64,000 bases of DNA from Peptacetobacter sp900539645 (GTDB lineage Bacteria > Bacillota > Clostridia > Peptostreptococcales > Peptostreptococcaceae): NCBI RefSeq assembly GCF_047807365.1, contig NZ_JBLOUI010000005.1, positions 1 to 64,000 of the forward strand, given 5' to 3'. Both the position numbers and the translations under genes were made by a program. The notes below the pieces were generated by a model. That model saw nothing but the letters and a program-made list of their open reading frames with translations, did not search any database and had not been told where the DNA came from. Positions 17,783 to 27,287 of this stretch are shown here, piece after piece. Position 1 is the first letter of the stretch, and each line of letters begins with the position of its first letter.

Positions 17783-19045
17783 ATGGGAAAAATACTAAAA
17801 AAACTAACTGCAATTATGTTGGCTGTACTATTTGTTATACCAGCCACTGGTTATGCAGCCGAAGCAAAGAAGAAGCCGGTTGCAGAGATATACTCTAAAA
17901 ATTCAATACTAGTAGACCAAAAAACAGGAAGGGTTATAACTTCAAAAGAACCAGATAAACAGGTTCCACTTGCTAGTATTAGTAAGGTTATGACTTTCTA
18001 TGTTGCTCAGGATGCGATAAAGAATGGAGAAGTTAAAAAAGACGACCTAGTGACAATAGACAAGAAGATGCTAAAAGTTAGCGGATCTACTATGCACCTT
18101 AAAGAAGGTGAAAAAGTTAAATTCAATGAGCTTTTAAAAGGGCTTATGATTGTATCTGCAAATGACGGTGCAGTTGCTATTGCATCTCATGTATGTAACG
18201 GCGATGTAGATGCATTTGTTGAAAGAATGAATGCAAAAGCTAAAGAATTAGGTATGAAAAATACTTACTTTATAAATCCAAATGGACTACCTATATACGA
18301 CTGGACTAAAAAAGACGGCGATCCAAAACAGAACCACTCTACAGCTAGAGATATAGCTACTATGACAAAGAACTTACTTGACGATTATGAAGAAGAAACT
18401 ATTGCTATTACAGATTGCAAGCTTGATCACGACCATTCAAGGGATTGCAATTACTACAATACAAATCCACTTCTTCACTTACATTCAAATGTAGACGGAT
18501 TAAAAACAGGATATACAGATTTAGCAGGATACTGTCTAGTATTCACAGATAAGATGAATTCAGATGGAAAAAGCGACATAGACAATAGAATGATAGGCGT
18601 TGTTATGGGCAACTGGTGTAAAGAGGATAGAGTTCGGTCTGCAAACGCACTTTATAATTTAGGAGAAAACTTTGAAACTAAGCTTATGTGTAAAAAAGGC
18701 GAAAATGTTGCAACAGGAAATATAGACAATATATCAGGGTTAGATAATATAGATTTACAGCCTAAGAGAGATTGCTACGGTGTTGTTAAAAACAATGAGG
18801 ATATAACTGAAAAAGTTAGATATACAAAAGTAGATGCTACACCTAATGAGGAAACTACTGTTGCGTATTTAGATTATATAGATCAGTACGGAGATGTAAT
18901 ACAGTCAGTGCCTCTAGTGAGCAGCGATTTAGAGCATATTTCGCTTGTTTCAAGAGCAAAATTAATGGGTAATAAGATAAAGAGATTATTTAATATCGAC
19001 AAAACAGACGAGAAAAAGGAGCTACCATATACAGTAGTTGTTTAG
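17783..19045 (+). CDS. D-alanyl-D-alanine carboxypeptidase (PBP5-like, S11)
   Basis: 420-residue exported serine peptidase. Residues 1-26 are a signal peptide (KKLTAIMLAVLFVIPATGYAA). Active-site motifs are SISK (about 66), SAND (about 129) and KTGYT (about 238). It trims the terminal D-alanine of peptidoglycan stem peptides. A His/Cys-rich insertion (CKLDHDHSRDCNYY, about 213-226) lies before the KTG box and is unusual. The C-terminal domain lacks an obvious amphipathic anchor. It starts 41 bases before the dehydrogenase gene. Confidence 0.9.
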   Translation: MGKILKKLTAIMLAVLFVIPATGYAAEAKKKPVAEIYSKNSILVDQKTGRVITSKEPDKQVPLASISKVMTFYVAQDAIKNGEVKKDDLVTIDKKMLKVSGSTMHLKEGEKVKFNELLKGLMIVSANDGAVAIASHVCNGDVDAFVERMNAKAKELGMKNTYFINPNGLPIYDWTKKDGDPKQNHSTARDIATMTKNLLDDYEEETIAITDCKLDHDHSRDCNYYNTNPLLHLHSNVDGLKTGYTDLAGYCLVFTDKMNSDGKSDIDNRMIGVVMGNWCKEDRVRSANALYNLGENFETKLMCKKGENVATGNIDNISGLDNIDLQPKRDCYGVVKNNEDITEKVRYTKVDATPNEETTVAYLDYIDQYGDVIQSVPLVSSDLEHISLVSRAKLMGNKIKRLFNIDKTDEKKELPYTVVV

Positions 19046-19085
19046 TCTGCAGAAAAGTTATATAGGTTAAATTGAGGGTGATATT

Positions 19086-20021
19086 ATGAAATTACTTATT
19101 ACTAAAAAATTCGACGATGAAAAGATGAAGATGATAGAAGACCTTGGATATGAGATAGTTTTTATGGAGGATAGAAAGCTTCAAAATACTCCAGAGGTGA
19201 ACAGCGTTGATGTTGCCTATGTTTATTACTATACTTCTAGGCTTGATTATTCTCAGATGAAGAATTTAAAATTCCTGCAGCTTGCTAGTGTAGGATTTGA
19301 TCATATTCCAAAGGAAGTTTTTGTAGAAAATAATATATACCTTTCAAATAATAACGGAGGATATAGTGTTCCTATTGCAGAATTTGCGGTGATGAATGTG
19401 TTAAATATATACAAGAATTCTAAAAAGTTCTTCAAAAATCAGGACGAGTCTTTATGGAAGGTTGATATGTCCCTTTTAGAATTAGTAGGTAAGAGAGCTG
19501 GTATTTTAGGTACTGGTGGAATTGGTATGGAAACAGCTAAGAGATTAAAAGCTTTTGGAGTAGAGGTATGGGGCGTTAATACTTCTGGTAGAGATGTTGA
19601 GTATTTTGACAAATGCTTCAAAGCAGAGGATATGGATACTGTTTTTAAAGAGTGTGATATTGTAATCACAGTTATGCCTTCAACAAAGGAAACTGAGGGT
19701 ATGATAAATAGAGATAAGTTTGAGATTATGAAGGACGGATCTATATTTATGAATTTAGGTAGAGGAAATCTTGTCAATTTAGATGATTTAGAAGAGTATG
19801 CGCCTAAGTTTAGAGGGATTGCGTTAGATGTTTTCGACAAGGAACCACTATCAAAAGAAAGATCTCTTTGGAATGTAGAAAATCTTATAATCACTCCACA
19901 CAATTCTTGGGTATCTGATAGAAATGAAGAGAGACTTTTTGAAAATGTTTATAAAAATCTTAAAGCATTTATCGAAACAGGTAAGCCAGAAAAATATGTC
20001 GATGTAATGAGGGGATACTAA
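19086..20021 (+). CDS. D-isomer 2-hydroxyacid dehydrogenase family protein
   Basis: 311 residues. The NAD-binding Rossmann motif GILGTGGIGMETAKRL is at about 138-153. The catalytic set follows family positions: an Arg in LGRGNLV (about 222), a Glu in VFDKEPL (about 256) and a His in TPHNSW (about 275). It reduces a 2-keto acid or oxidises a D-2-hydroxy acid; the exact substrate is unclear. GGTGATATTATG gives the start. It may be co-transcribed with the carboxypeptidase. Confidence 0.85.
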   Translation: MKLLITKKFDDEKMKMIEDLGYEIVFMEDRKLQNTPEVNSVDVAYVYYYTSRLDYSQMKNLKFLQLASVGFDHIPKEVFVENNIYLSNNNGGYSVPIAEFAVMNVLNIYKNSKKFFKNQDESLWKVDMSLLELVGKRAGILGTGGIGMETAKRLKAFGVEVWGVNTSGRDVEYFDKCFKAEDMDTVFKECDIVITVMPSTKETEGMINRDKFEIMKDGSIFMNLGRGNLVNLDDLEEYAPKFRGIALDVFDKEPLSKERSLWNVENLIITPHNSWVSDRNEERLFENVYKNLKAFIETGKPEKYVDVMRGY

Positions 20022-20199
20022 ATTGGCATAAAAATTATTGAAAATTAGTGTGAAAAATTTGATTGGATTAATATTTTTTTGATATTGATTTATGAAAAAT
20101 ATTAAGAAAATATTATTAAAATTTGTAGATTTATAAAAAAAATCTATGTGATTTTTGAAGGATAAAAATAAAAATTGAAATAATAAATTTAAGAAATAT

Positions 20200-20244
20200 T
20201 GCACAGCTGAGAAAAAATTTGATTTTTTGGCTGTGCATTTTTTT
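20200..20244 (+). terminator. Rho-independent terminator
   Basis: GCACAGC / GCTGTGC stem enclosing a smaller AAAAAATT/ATTTTTT pairing, followed by ATTTTTTT. It lies 180 bases after the dehydrogenase stop. The rest of the 700-base gap up to 20722 is extremely AT-rich with no gene. The hydrogenase promoter must lie in its right part, but I cannot place it confidently. Confidence 0.7.
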
Positions 20245-20722
20245 AAGTAAAAATAAAATTATATTTAAAAAAACTAAAAAAGAAATTGTGGTTAAATATG
20301 TTACGTTATACTTAGTATATAAAAGTAGAATTGAGGACTTTTCTGAAAATTCTTTTAAAAGTACAACGATATAGAAAAAAACTATAAAAATAAATTTTTT
20401 TAAAAGTAGTATTGAATATATAAAAAATCAATAAAAATAAATAAAAGTGTTAAAAAAATAAATTTAACAAAAAACACTTTTAAAGAAAGAAAAATAAAAA
20501 TTAAGCTTAAAAATGAAAAAATAAATTGCAAAAATTTCAATTTAGAATTAGAAATTATACAGTAAAACCTTTCAAAATATCATATTATAAAACTATGCTG
20601 AGAATAATAATAATTAACAAAGTAAAAAAGAAAAGGTTTTTTATAGTAAAAAAATATGTTAAAATTATATATAGTTTTAATGAATCTTAAAAACAAATTA
20701 ACTTTATATTGGAGGATATGTG

Positions 20723-22558
20723 ATGAGCAGACTTATACTTACAACACCAAACAGTGCTCAGAAAGTAGTAGACGGTCTTTACAAAGACTTAGAAAGAAGA
20801 CTAGAAGCTGGACCATCAGCACTATGTCCAGTTGATTTATCTTTATCTTTCTTAACTATGTGTCATGCCCAGTCTTGTGGAAAATGTGTTCCATGTAGAG
20901 TTGGACTTGAACAGTTAAAAGCACTATTAACAGACGTTTTAGAGGGAGAAGCAGATTTAGAAACTATAGACTTAATAGAAAAAACAGCTAAAGTTATAGT
21001 TAATTCTGCTGATTGTGCAATAGGATACGAAGCAGCTAGAATGGTTTTACAGGGAGTTCAGGGCTTCAGAGACGATTACGTTTCTCATATAGAACATGGA
21101 GTATGTTCTCAGTCATTCAAAGATCAGGCAGTTCCTTGTGTTGCTCTATGTCCAGCAGGAGTTGATATTCCAGGATATATAGCACTTGTTAGAGAAGGAA
21201 GATATCGGGATGCAATAAGATTAATAAGAAAAGACAACCCATTCCCAACTGCATGTGCTCTTGTTTGTGAACATCCATGTGAAGCAAAATGTAGAAGAAA
21301 TATGATAGATGACTCTATAAATATAAAAGGTATAAAAAGATTTGCAGCTGATAATGCAGGAATTGTTCCAGCACCAGAATGTGCACCATCAACAGGTAAA
21401 AAAGTTGCAATAGTAGGTGGAGGACCAGGAGGTCTTACTGCTGCATACTTCCTATCATTAATGGGACACAAAGCAGTTGTATTTGAAAAAGAACAGAAAT
21501 TAGGAGGAATGCTTCACTTTGGTATACCAGAATACCGTCTACCAGAAGCAAGACTTCATGAAGATATAGACGCTATATTATCTACAGGAGTAGAAGTTAA
21601 ATACGGCGTTAATATAGGAAAAGATGTTACATTAAAAGAATTACAGGATGAGTACGATGCAATGTTCATAACAATAGGTGCTCAGCTTGACAAAAAACTT
21701 AATATGGAAGGTGAAGACAGCGAAGGAGTTGTATCTGCTGTTGAAATGCTTCACAATATAGGTTTAGGTGAAAAACCAGACTTTACAGGTAAAAAAGTAG
21801 CTGTTATCGGTGGAGGTAACGTTGCAATGGATGCTGCTAGATCTTCAGTAAGATTAGGAGCAGATGAAGTTAAGATAGTTTACAGAAGAAGAAAAGACGA
21901 TATGACAGCTCTTCTTGAAGAAATAGAAGGTGCAGAAGCAGAAGGATGCGAACTTGTAACACTTCAGGCTCCAGCTAGAGTTGAAGCTGATGAAAATGGA
22001 AAAGTTGTTGCACTTTGGACTCAGCCTCAGTTAATAGGTAAAGTTGATAGAGGTAGACCAAAACCAGTTAAAGCTAATTTACCAGAAGAAAGAATAGAAT
22101 GCGATATAGTAATAGTTGCTATAGGACAGAATATAGATTACAAAGATTGTGAAGACTTCGGAATACCAACTAAATGGGGTAATTTAATATCTTTAGACGA
22201 TACTTCAGTAAAAGGTATGCCAGGAGTATTTACAGGTGGGGACTGTGCTACAGGACCAGCTACAGTTATAAAAGCTATAGCTGCAGGTAAAACAGCTGCT
22301 GCTAATATAGACCAGTATCTTGGATTCAACCACAAAATAGAATGTGATGTAGAAATACCACAGCCTAGATTAGAAAATAAACCAGCTTGTGGTAGAGTTA
22401 ATATAACTGAAAAACCAGCATCAGAAAGAAAAACTAACTTTGAAGAAATTGAATGTGGCATGACTTGTGAAGGTGCTATGCAGGAAGCTTCAAGATGTTT
22501 AAGATGTGATAAATTCGGTTACGGAATATTCAGAGGAGGTAGAGTAGAGAGATGGTAA
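20723..22558 (+). CDS. Flavin/Fe-S NAD(P) oxidoreductase partner of the [FeFe]-hydrogenase
   Basis: 611 residues. A NuoF-type Fe-S domain comes first (CGKCVPCRVG at about 52-61 and a later Cys in NSADCAIG). Then follows a GltD/NfnB-like module: cysteine clusters CVALCPAGVD (about 140) and CALVCEHPCEAKC (about 178), FAD site VAIVGGGPGG (about 230), NAD(P) site VAVIGGGNVAMDAA (about 362), and C-terminal C-x3-C / CLRC cysteines. It should transfer electrons between NAD(P)H and the hydrogenase. ATG 20723 has GGAGG at the right distance. Its last codons overlap hydA by seven bases, implying translational coupling. Confidence 0.8.
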   Translation: MSRLILTTPNSAQKVVDGLYKDLERRLEAGPSALCPVDLSLSFLTMCHAQSCGKCVPCRVGLEQLKALLTDVLEGEADLETIDLIEKTAKVIVNSADCAIGYEAARMVLQGVQGFRDDYVSHIEHGVCSQSFKDQAVPCVALCPAGVDIPGYIALVREGRYRDAIRLIRKDNPFPTACALVCEHPCEAKCRRNMIDDSINIKGIKRFAADNAGIVPAPECAPSTGKKVAIVGGGPGGLTAAYFLSLMGHKAVVFEKEQKLGGMLHFGIPEYRLPEARLHEDIDAILSTGVEVKYGVNIGKDVTLKELQDEYDAMFITIGAQLDKKLNMEGEDSEGVVSAVEMLHNIGLGEKPDFTGKKVAVIGGGNVAMDAARSSVRLGADEVKIVYRRRKDDMTALLEEIEGAEAEGCELVTLQAPARVEADENGKVVALWTQPQLIGKVDRGRPKPVKANLPEERIECDIVIVAIGQNIDYKDCEDFGIPTKWGNLISLDDTSVKGMPGVFTGGDCATGPATVIKAIAAGKTAAANIDQYLGFNHKIECDVEIPQPRLENKPACGRVNITEKPASERKTNFEEIECGMTCEGAMQEASRCLRCDKFGYGIFRGGRVERW

Positions 22559-24288
22559 GACTAACAATAGACGGAATAGCAGTAGAAGTACAGGAAGGTA
22601 CTAAAATACTAGACGCAGCTGCTCAGGCTGGAATAAAAATACCTACTCTTTGCTTCCTAAAAGATATAAATGAAATAGGTGCTTGTAGAGTATGTGTTGT
22701 TGAAGTTGAAGGTTGCGACCAGTTAGTTGCAGCATGTAACAATGTTGTAGAAGAAGGTATGGTTATACATACTAACAGTCCAAAAGTAAGAGAAACAAGA
22801 AGAGTAAATGTTGAGTTAATATTATCTCAGCATGATTGTAGATGTGCTACATGTGTTAGAAGTGGAAACTGTGAACTACAGACAATTTCTAATGATTTAG
22901 GAATAATAGATCTTCCATACAATCAGAAATTCAAGAAAAAACCTTGGAACAAAGATTTCCCACTTATAAGAGATTCTTCAAAATGTATAAAATGTATGAG
23001 ATGTGTTCAGGTATGTGAAAATGTTCAGAACACTAGAATATGGGAAGTTGGAAATACTGGTTCAAGAACTGATGTAGTGGTTTCTTTAAATAGAAAAATA
23101 GAAGAATCTGACTGTGCACTTTGCGGTCAGTGTATAACTCACTGTCCAGTAGGGGCTTTAAGAGAAAGAGACGATGTTGATAGAGTATTTGAAGCTCTAG
23201 CAGATCCAGAAAAAATAACAGTAGTTCAGGTTGCTCCAGCAGTTAGAGCAGCTTGGGGAGAATCTTTAGGTCTTGAAAGAGAAGCGGCTACAGTTAAGAG
23301 ATTAGTTGCAGCTCTTAGAAAAATGGGATTCAACTACATATTTGATACAACATTCAGTGCCGACCTTACTATAATGGAAGAAGGTAGTGAATTTGTTGAA
23401 AAACTTAAAAATAAAGAAAACAATAAATTCCCAATGTTTACATCATGCTGTCCAGGTTGGGTAAGATATATGAAATCTCATTACCCAGATATGGTAGAAT
23501 TATTATCTACTTCAAAATCTCCACAGCAGATGTTTGGTGCAATAGCTAAATCATACTATGCAGAATTATTAGATGTTTCTCCAGATAAGATATACTCAAT
23601 ATCTATAATGCCTTGTATAGCTAAGAAACATGAATGTGATATACCAACAATCAATGATACAGAAGCTGATAAGGATGTAGATGTTGTTATAACTACTAGA
23701 GAAGTTGATAGAATGATAAGAGCAGAACATATAGATGTTGCTAATCTTGAAGAAGAAGAATTTGATATGCCACTAGGTGTTGGTACAGGTGCCGGAGTTA
23801 TATTCGGAGCTACAGGTGGTGTTATGGAAGCAGCATTACGTTCAGCATACTATCTAGTAACTGGGGAAAACCCAGATCCAGATGCATTCAAAGAAGTTAG
23901 AGGAATGGATGGATGGAAAGAGTCTCAGATAGAAATAAATGGAACTGTTGTTAGAACTGCAGTTACAAGTGGACTTAAAAATACTGATAAATTAATACAG
24001 GCTATAAGAAATGGCGAAGTTGAATACGACTTTGTTGAAGTTATGGCTTGCCCTGGTGGATGTTCAGGTGGTGGAGGTCAGCCTATACATTTAGGTCAGA
24101 CTTCTAACAGAGTAGATAATCTTTATAAATTAGATAAAGAAGCTAATTTAAGATTCTCTCATGAAAACCCATCAATAGTTAAAGTTTATGAAGATTATTT
24201 AGGAGCTCCAATGTCAGAAAAAGCTCATAAACTACTTCATACTGATCATGAATCTTGGGATATGCCTTTATCTCCAAAATTTGATTAA
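22552..24288 (+). CDS. hydA: [FeFe]-hydrogenase catalytic subunit
   Basis: 578 residues with full cofactor layout. An N-terminal [2Fe-2S] domain (C-x10-C-x2-C) comes first. A His/Cys3 cluster (HDCRCATCVRSGNC) follows, then two [4Fe-4S] clusters (CIKCMRCVQVC and CALCGQCITHC). The H-cluster motifs are TSCCPGW, MPCIAKKHE and ACPGGCSGGGGQ. It makes or oxidises H2 in the cytoplasm, here probably with the upstream NAD(P) oxidoreductase to dispose of reductant from amino acid fermentation. The last codons of the gene form part of the arm of foldback element E3. Confidence 0.95.
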   Translation: MVRLTIDGIAVEVQEGTKILDAAAQAGIKIPTLCFLKDINEIGACRVCVVEVEGCDQLVAACNNVVEEGMVIHTNSPKVRETRRVNVELILSQHDCRCATCVRSGNCELQTISNDLGIIDLPYNQKFKKKPWNKDFPLIRDSSKCIKCMRCVQVCENVQNTRIWEVGNTGSRTDVVVSLNRKIEESDCALCGQCITHCPVGALRERDDVDRVFEALADPEKITVVQVAPAVRAAWGESLGLEREAATVKRLVAALRKMGFNYIFDTTFSADLTIMEEGSEFVEKLKNKENNKFPMFTSCCPGWVRYMKSHYPDMVELLSTSKSPQQMFGAIAKSYYAELLDVSPDKIYSISIMPCIAKKHECDIPTINDTEADKDVDVVITTREVDRMIRAEHIDVANLEEEEFDMPLGVGTGAGVIFGATGGVMEAALRSAYYLVTGENPDPDAFKEVRGMDGWKESQIEINGTVVRTAVTSGLKNTDKLIQAIRNGEVEYDFVEVMACPGGCSGGGGQPIHLGQTSNRVDNLYKLDKEANLRFSHENPSIVKVYEDYLGAPMSEKAHKLLHTDHESWDMPLSPKFD

Positions 24289-24636
24289 TTTTATATAGGA
24301 AAAATGAGCTGCTGCAAGAAATTGTAGTGGCTCTTTTTTATTGGGAATATTTATTTTGATTTATGTTTGACTTGTTTAAAGAGGGCTGAGATATTATATT
24401 TTACTCCAGGCTTCGACGATTTCTTTGTCTTGTTCTCACTCCGTTCGAAGCCAAAGTCGAAATCGTCTGCAGATTGTCGTTACAATATAATATACTCAGC
24501 CCTTTCTAGTAAACAATTTACAAATATAAATCAAAATAAATATTTCTCCAATAAAAAAAGAGCTCACTACAATATTCTTGCATCAGCGTAGCTTTCTATA
24601 TAAATATTAATCAAATTGAGATTTTGGCATATTGAA
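24260..24636 (+). repeat. Foldback element E3, the longest
   Basis: The tip 24404-24480 starts CTCCAGGCTTCGACG and ends CTGCAGATTGTCG. The left arm (about 24260-24403) begins in the last about 30 coding bases of hydA and includes the hydA terminator hairpin (about 24304-24335). The right arm (24481 to about 24636) is an imperfect inverted copy of all of this, including the hydA stop region (shared TTTGATTAAT, GCTG-TGCAAGAA, ATTGTAGTG, ATATTTATTTTGATTTAT). A plus-strand reading frame in the right arm is only a by-product. The tip is oriented with hydA. Confidence 0.85.
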
Positions 24637-24649
24637 TGTAGGGATAAAG

Positions 24650-24691
24650 AAAGAGGGCTCGGATGTAGGAAAGACATCCAAGCCCTCTTTT
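24650..24691. terminator. Bidirectional terminator
   Basis: AAGAGGGCTCGGATGT / ACATCCAAGCCCTCTT stem with T-rich tails on both strands. It can end the minus-strand prdC-like transcript and any leftover hydrogenase transcript. The sequence from 24692 to 24806 shows nothing. Confidence 0.8.
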
Positions 24692-24806
24692 GTTGGTTAT
24701 ATTTTAAAAGGTTAATTTTGCAATCATATTAATTAATTACTAAGTATGTGACTTTTAAATCACGATTATATATTTATATTTTAAAAAGTTTAAATCTTAT
24801 AGATTT

Positions 24807-26108
24807 TTAGTTTTTGATTTTTCTTATAAGCATCATTCCTACTGATCTTAAAGCGGCATCTGTACAGTGGAATACTGGTACTTTAAGCTGAGGAGCACAA
24901 GACATTACTGTGTTTGAACAGTCAGTACAGTTACTTATAAGTATAGCTTCTGCACCAGCTCTCTTTAAGTTCATAACTTTCTGAACCTGTCCTGGACAGT
25001 GTCCTGGGTTTTCACATTTACGAGAACCGTTTTTCATTTCTATAGCCTGTTTACAGTATTCTACACCAACTATTTCTTTGGCACCCATACTTTCAGCTAA
25101 CTGTTCTAGTCTTTCTTTGTTTCCACCACAAGCACAAACTAGAAGTCCCATTTTTTCAGGAGCTTTCCAGAATGGATTAGTAACTATTATACCACCTGTA
25201 GTTTTAACAACTGGAGATTCTAATGTAGTTCTCTTTCCTGTGAAAGGTCCACCCATTATTATTTCTCCGTATTCTTCTGTAGCTAGTCCACCAGCTCTTT
25301 CTATCATTTCACCAACAGTAGTACCTATTGGAACATTTCTAAATGTTTTTATGTTTTCGCCGTTTATTAAACCAGCAACAGTCATATCTTTGTCTATTAG
25401 AGGTTTTTTGAACTCTATAGCTTCCTGAATTCTGTATAATGTTTCAAGGTTTATAACTATTGCATCAGCAGCAAGAGGAAGATCAGTTACGTTTAATAAA
25501 GTACCTAAAGCTTCTCTTATTAATGCTCTTTCTTCACCCATTGGGTACATGTTTTCAAGGCCATGTATAGTTATGTTATCGCAGTCTATAGCAGCTTCAA
25601 GCTTAGCTATTTCTTCTGTGTGTAAGCTCTTTATACCTATTATAGCTCTTTCTGCGTTAACCATATCCATTACAGTTTTAATGCTTTTTATTACGTATTC
25701 AGCATTTTCGTTTATATATCTCATATTGTGATCTAGTATTGGTTCACATTCAGCGGCATTTATAAGAAGTACGCCACCTTTTTCAAATGGTTTACCAAGT
25801 TTTACGTGAGTAGGGAATCCTGCACCACCAAGTCCAACTATACCAGCTTCTCTAACAAGGTCTATTGGTTCAGTTGAAGTTAATTCAACGAATTTGTCAT
25901 CCTGTTCTTCATTAGCTTTTATAGTTATTTTTTTATCATCTATAGACTCTACAACTCCGTAGATACTAGCGTGTATATTCTGACCAAGTTTTCCATCTGG
26001 ACATTTAGCTATAAGCTGTCCTCTTTTTACTTCTTCGCCAACTACAACAACTGGTTCACTAGGTGCTCCAACGCCCTGGCTAAGTAAAAAATCGTAATTT
26101 ATCTGCAT
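24807..26108 (-). CDS. PrdC-like, RnfC-related electron transfer protein (Cys form)
   Basis: 433 residues, full-length paralogue of the selenocysteine PrdC at 30149. RnfC-like features are the N-terminal GVGAPSEPVVVVGEEVKRGQLIA, the nucleotide-binding GIVGLGGAGFPTHVKL (about 88-103) and a glycine-rich GEIIMGGPFTG. In the C-terminal cysteine domain SNCTDCSNTVM carries Cys exactly where the other copy has TGA. Proposed role: delivery of electrons from NADH to a proline reductase-type enzyme without needing selenium. AAGGAGG precedes the ATG. It is transcribed away from the main prd operon. Confidence 0.8.
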   Translation of the reverse strand: MQINYDFLLSQGVGAPSEPVVVVGEEVKRGQLIAKCPDGKLGQNIHASIYGVVESIDDKKITIKANEEQDDKFVELTSTEPIDLVREAGIVGLGGAGFPTHVKLGKPFEKGGVLLINAAECEPILDHNMRYINENAEYVIKSIKTVMDMVNAERAIIGIKSLHTEEIAKLEAAIDCDNITIHGLENMYPMGEERALIREALGTLLNVTDLPLAADAIVINLETLYRIQEAIEFKKPLIDKDMTVAGLINGENIKTFRNVPIGTTVGEMIERAGGLATEEYGEIIMGGPFTGKRTTLESPVVKTTGGIIVTNPFWKAPEKMGLLVCACGGNKERLEQLAESMGAKEIVGVEYCKQAIEMKNGSRKCENPGHCPGQVQKVMNLKRAGAEAILISNCTDCSNTVMSCAPQLKVPVFHCTDAALRSVGMMLIRKIKN

Positions 26109-26289
26109 GTGGAATAGCCTCCTTAATATTCTTCAAATAAACCGATATACTGGAAAAACAGACACAATGATAAGTATTTGTATAATGTTAGTTGGGGATT
26201 AACACTAAATGAAAATAGTTTAATTTTAATTTACAACATACAAACTAATTAATTAATATAATTTTAATCAACACAAACCACAAAACCTA

Positions 26290-26480
26290 AAAAATAAATA
26301 TAAAAAAGCGCGACAGAAAGGGTGATTTTTATTCCCTTTTATTATATAATATTTATAGGCTGAGATGATTTGTTTTCCAGTTATCGGAGTTATCGGCTAC
26401 GAAAGTTATAAATTGAATTTTGGGAAGTCAAGTTATTTTTCGTATCTGCAAACATGAAACAAATAGTTTCAGCTTTTTTT
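26290..26480. other. Structured leader-like region upstream of the Cys-type prdC copy
   Basis: In the gene-free stretch 26109-26889, an outer stem (GGCTGAGATGATTTGTTT with GAAACAAATAGTTTCAGC) encloses an inner TACGAAA/TTTCGTA stem, followed on the plus strand by CTTTTTTT. On the minus strand a second hairpin (AAAGGG / CCCTTT, near 26316-26336) comes before a CGCTTTTTTA run. It may be an attenuating leader of the minus-strand gene or a plus-strand small RNA with terminator. The rest of the gap is AT-rich. Confidence 0.4.
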
Positions 26481-26804
26481 AATTAACAGCTTGTACTTGT
26501 ATTAAAATTTTAACTTATCAAATCAAAACTTACAAAAGTAAGTGTCATTTGATGTTGTCTGATTATATTTTTGTTGACACATTCAATTTAAACCATATAT
26601 GTATAATAGTCAATAAGCTTGATTATTGATATTTACGGATGTATGATTTCAGAACTATCGAAAAAAATTATAACAATTTAAATTTAAATAAAAAAATGCT
26701 AAAAACGTTTGTAAAATAGCGAAAGTTATAGAATTGACAAAGGATAAAGTAAGAATTGGTTTTATGATTAAATCAATAGTTATTAAAAGATGTATAGAAA
26801 AAAA

Positions 26805-26868
26805 GAATAATAAAAACGGGTATATCCAAATAATTATATTGTTATTTAGAGATACCCGTTTTTTTATT
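26805..26868 (-). terminator. Terminator of the TSCPD gene
   Basis: AACGGGTAT / ATACCCGTT stem with additional AAATAA/TTATTT pairing and a T-rich minus-strand tail, just beyond the stop of the small gene. It also has a T7 tail on the plus strand. Confidence 0.75.
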
Positions 26869-26889
26869 TTATGTTTATATTCTTTTATT

Positions 26890-27138
26890 TTATAAATTTT
26901 CTTTTATTGCTTTTGAAAGCTGGTCTGGACATGATGTAGGTCTGTTTCCACAAGTGTTTCCTTCTAATAAGTCAGCTACGTGCTGAGCATCCATACCTTC
27001 TATTAGTTTAGCTATACCTTTAAGGTTTCCGTTGCATCCAGCTGTGAAAACAACATTGTGTAGTTTGTTGTTGTCGTCTATTTCAAATTCCATCATTTTG
27101 CAACATACACCACTTGGTGCAAAAGTAACTTTTTTCAT
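26890..27138 (-). CDS. TSCPD domain small protein (TIGR03905-like)
   Basis: 82 residues with the family hallmarks: PSGVCCKMMEFEI at the start, FTAGCNGNLKGIAKLIEGM in the middle, and GNRPTSCPDQLSKAI at the end containing the T-S-C-P-D motif. Similar domains are found at the C-terminus of some ribonucleotide reductases. The free-standing form has no established function; conserved cysteines suggest metal binding. AAGGAG precedes the ATG. It may share a transcript with the DUF4364 gene upstream on the same strand. Confidence 0.85.
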   Translation of the reverse strand: MKKVTFAPSGVCCKMMEFEIDDNNKLHNVVFTAGCNGNLKGIAKLIEGMDAQHVADLLEGNTCGNRPTSCPDQLSKAIKENL

Positions 27139-27287
27139 TATATCAATCTCCTTTTAAAGTAAAATATTCAATAAAATAAGGGACTAGGTCCCTTTTTCAT
27201 TTTAAGATTATAACACATCTAAAGTTGAATGGTAAACATTATATATAAAAAGAAATGTTAAATTAAAGAATAACTATAAAATTAACT

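Noticed and set aside
24367..24591. Plus-strand reading frame of 74 codons after hydA
   Set aside because: It runs through the tip and distal arm of foldback E3, has no ribosome site, and follows the inverted copy of terminator sequence.
26340..26480. Ninth foldback element
   Set aside because: It has CCAG and TCTGCA but lacks ATTGTCG, is not at a gene 3' end in matching orientation, and the arms do not copy a gene end.
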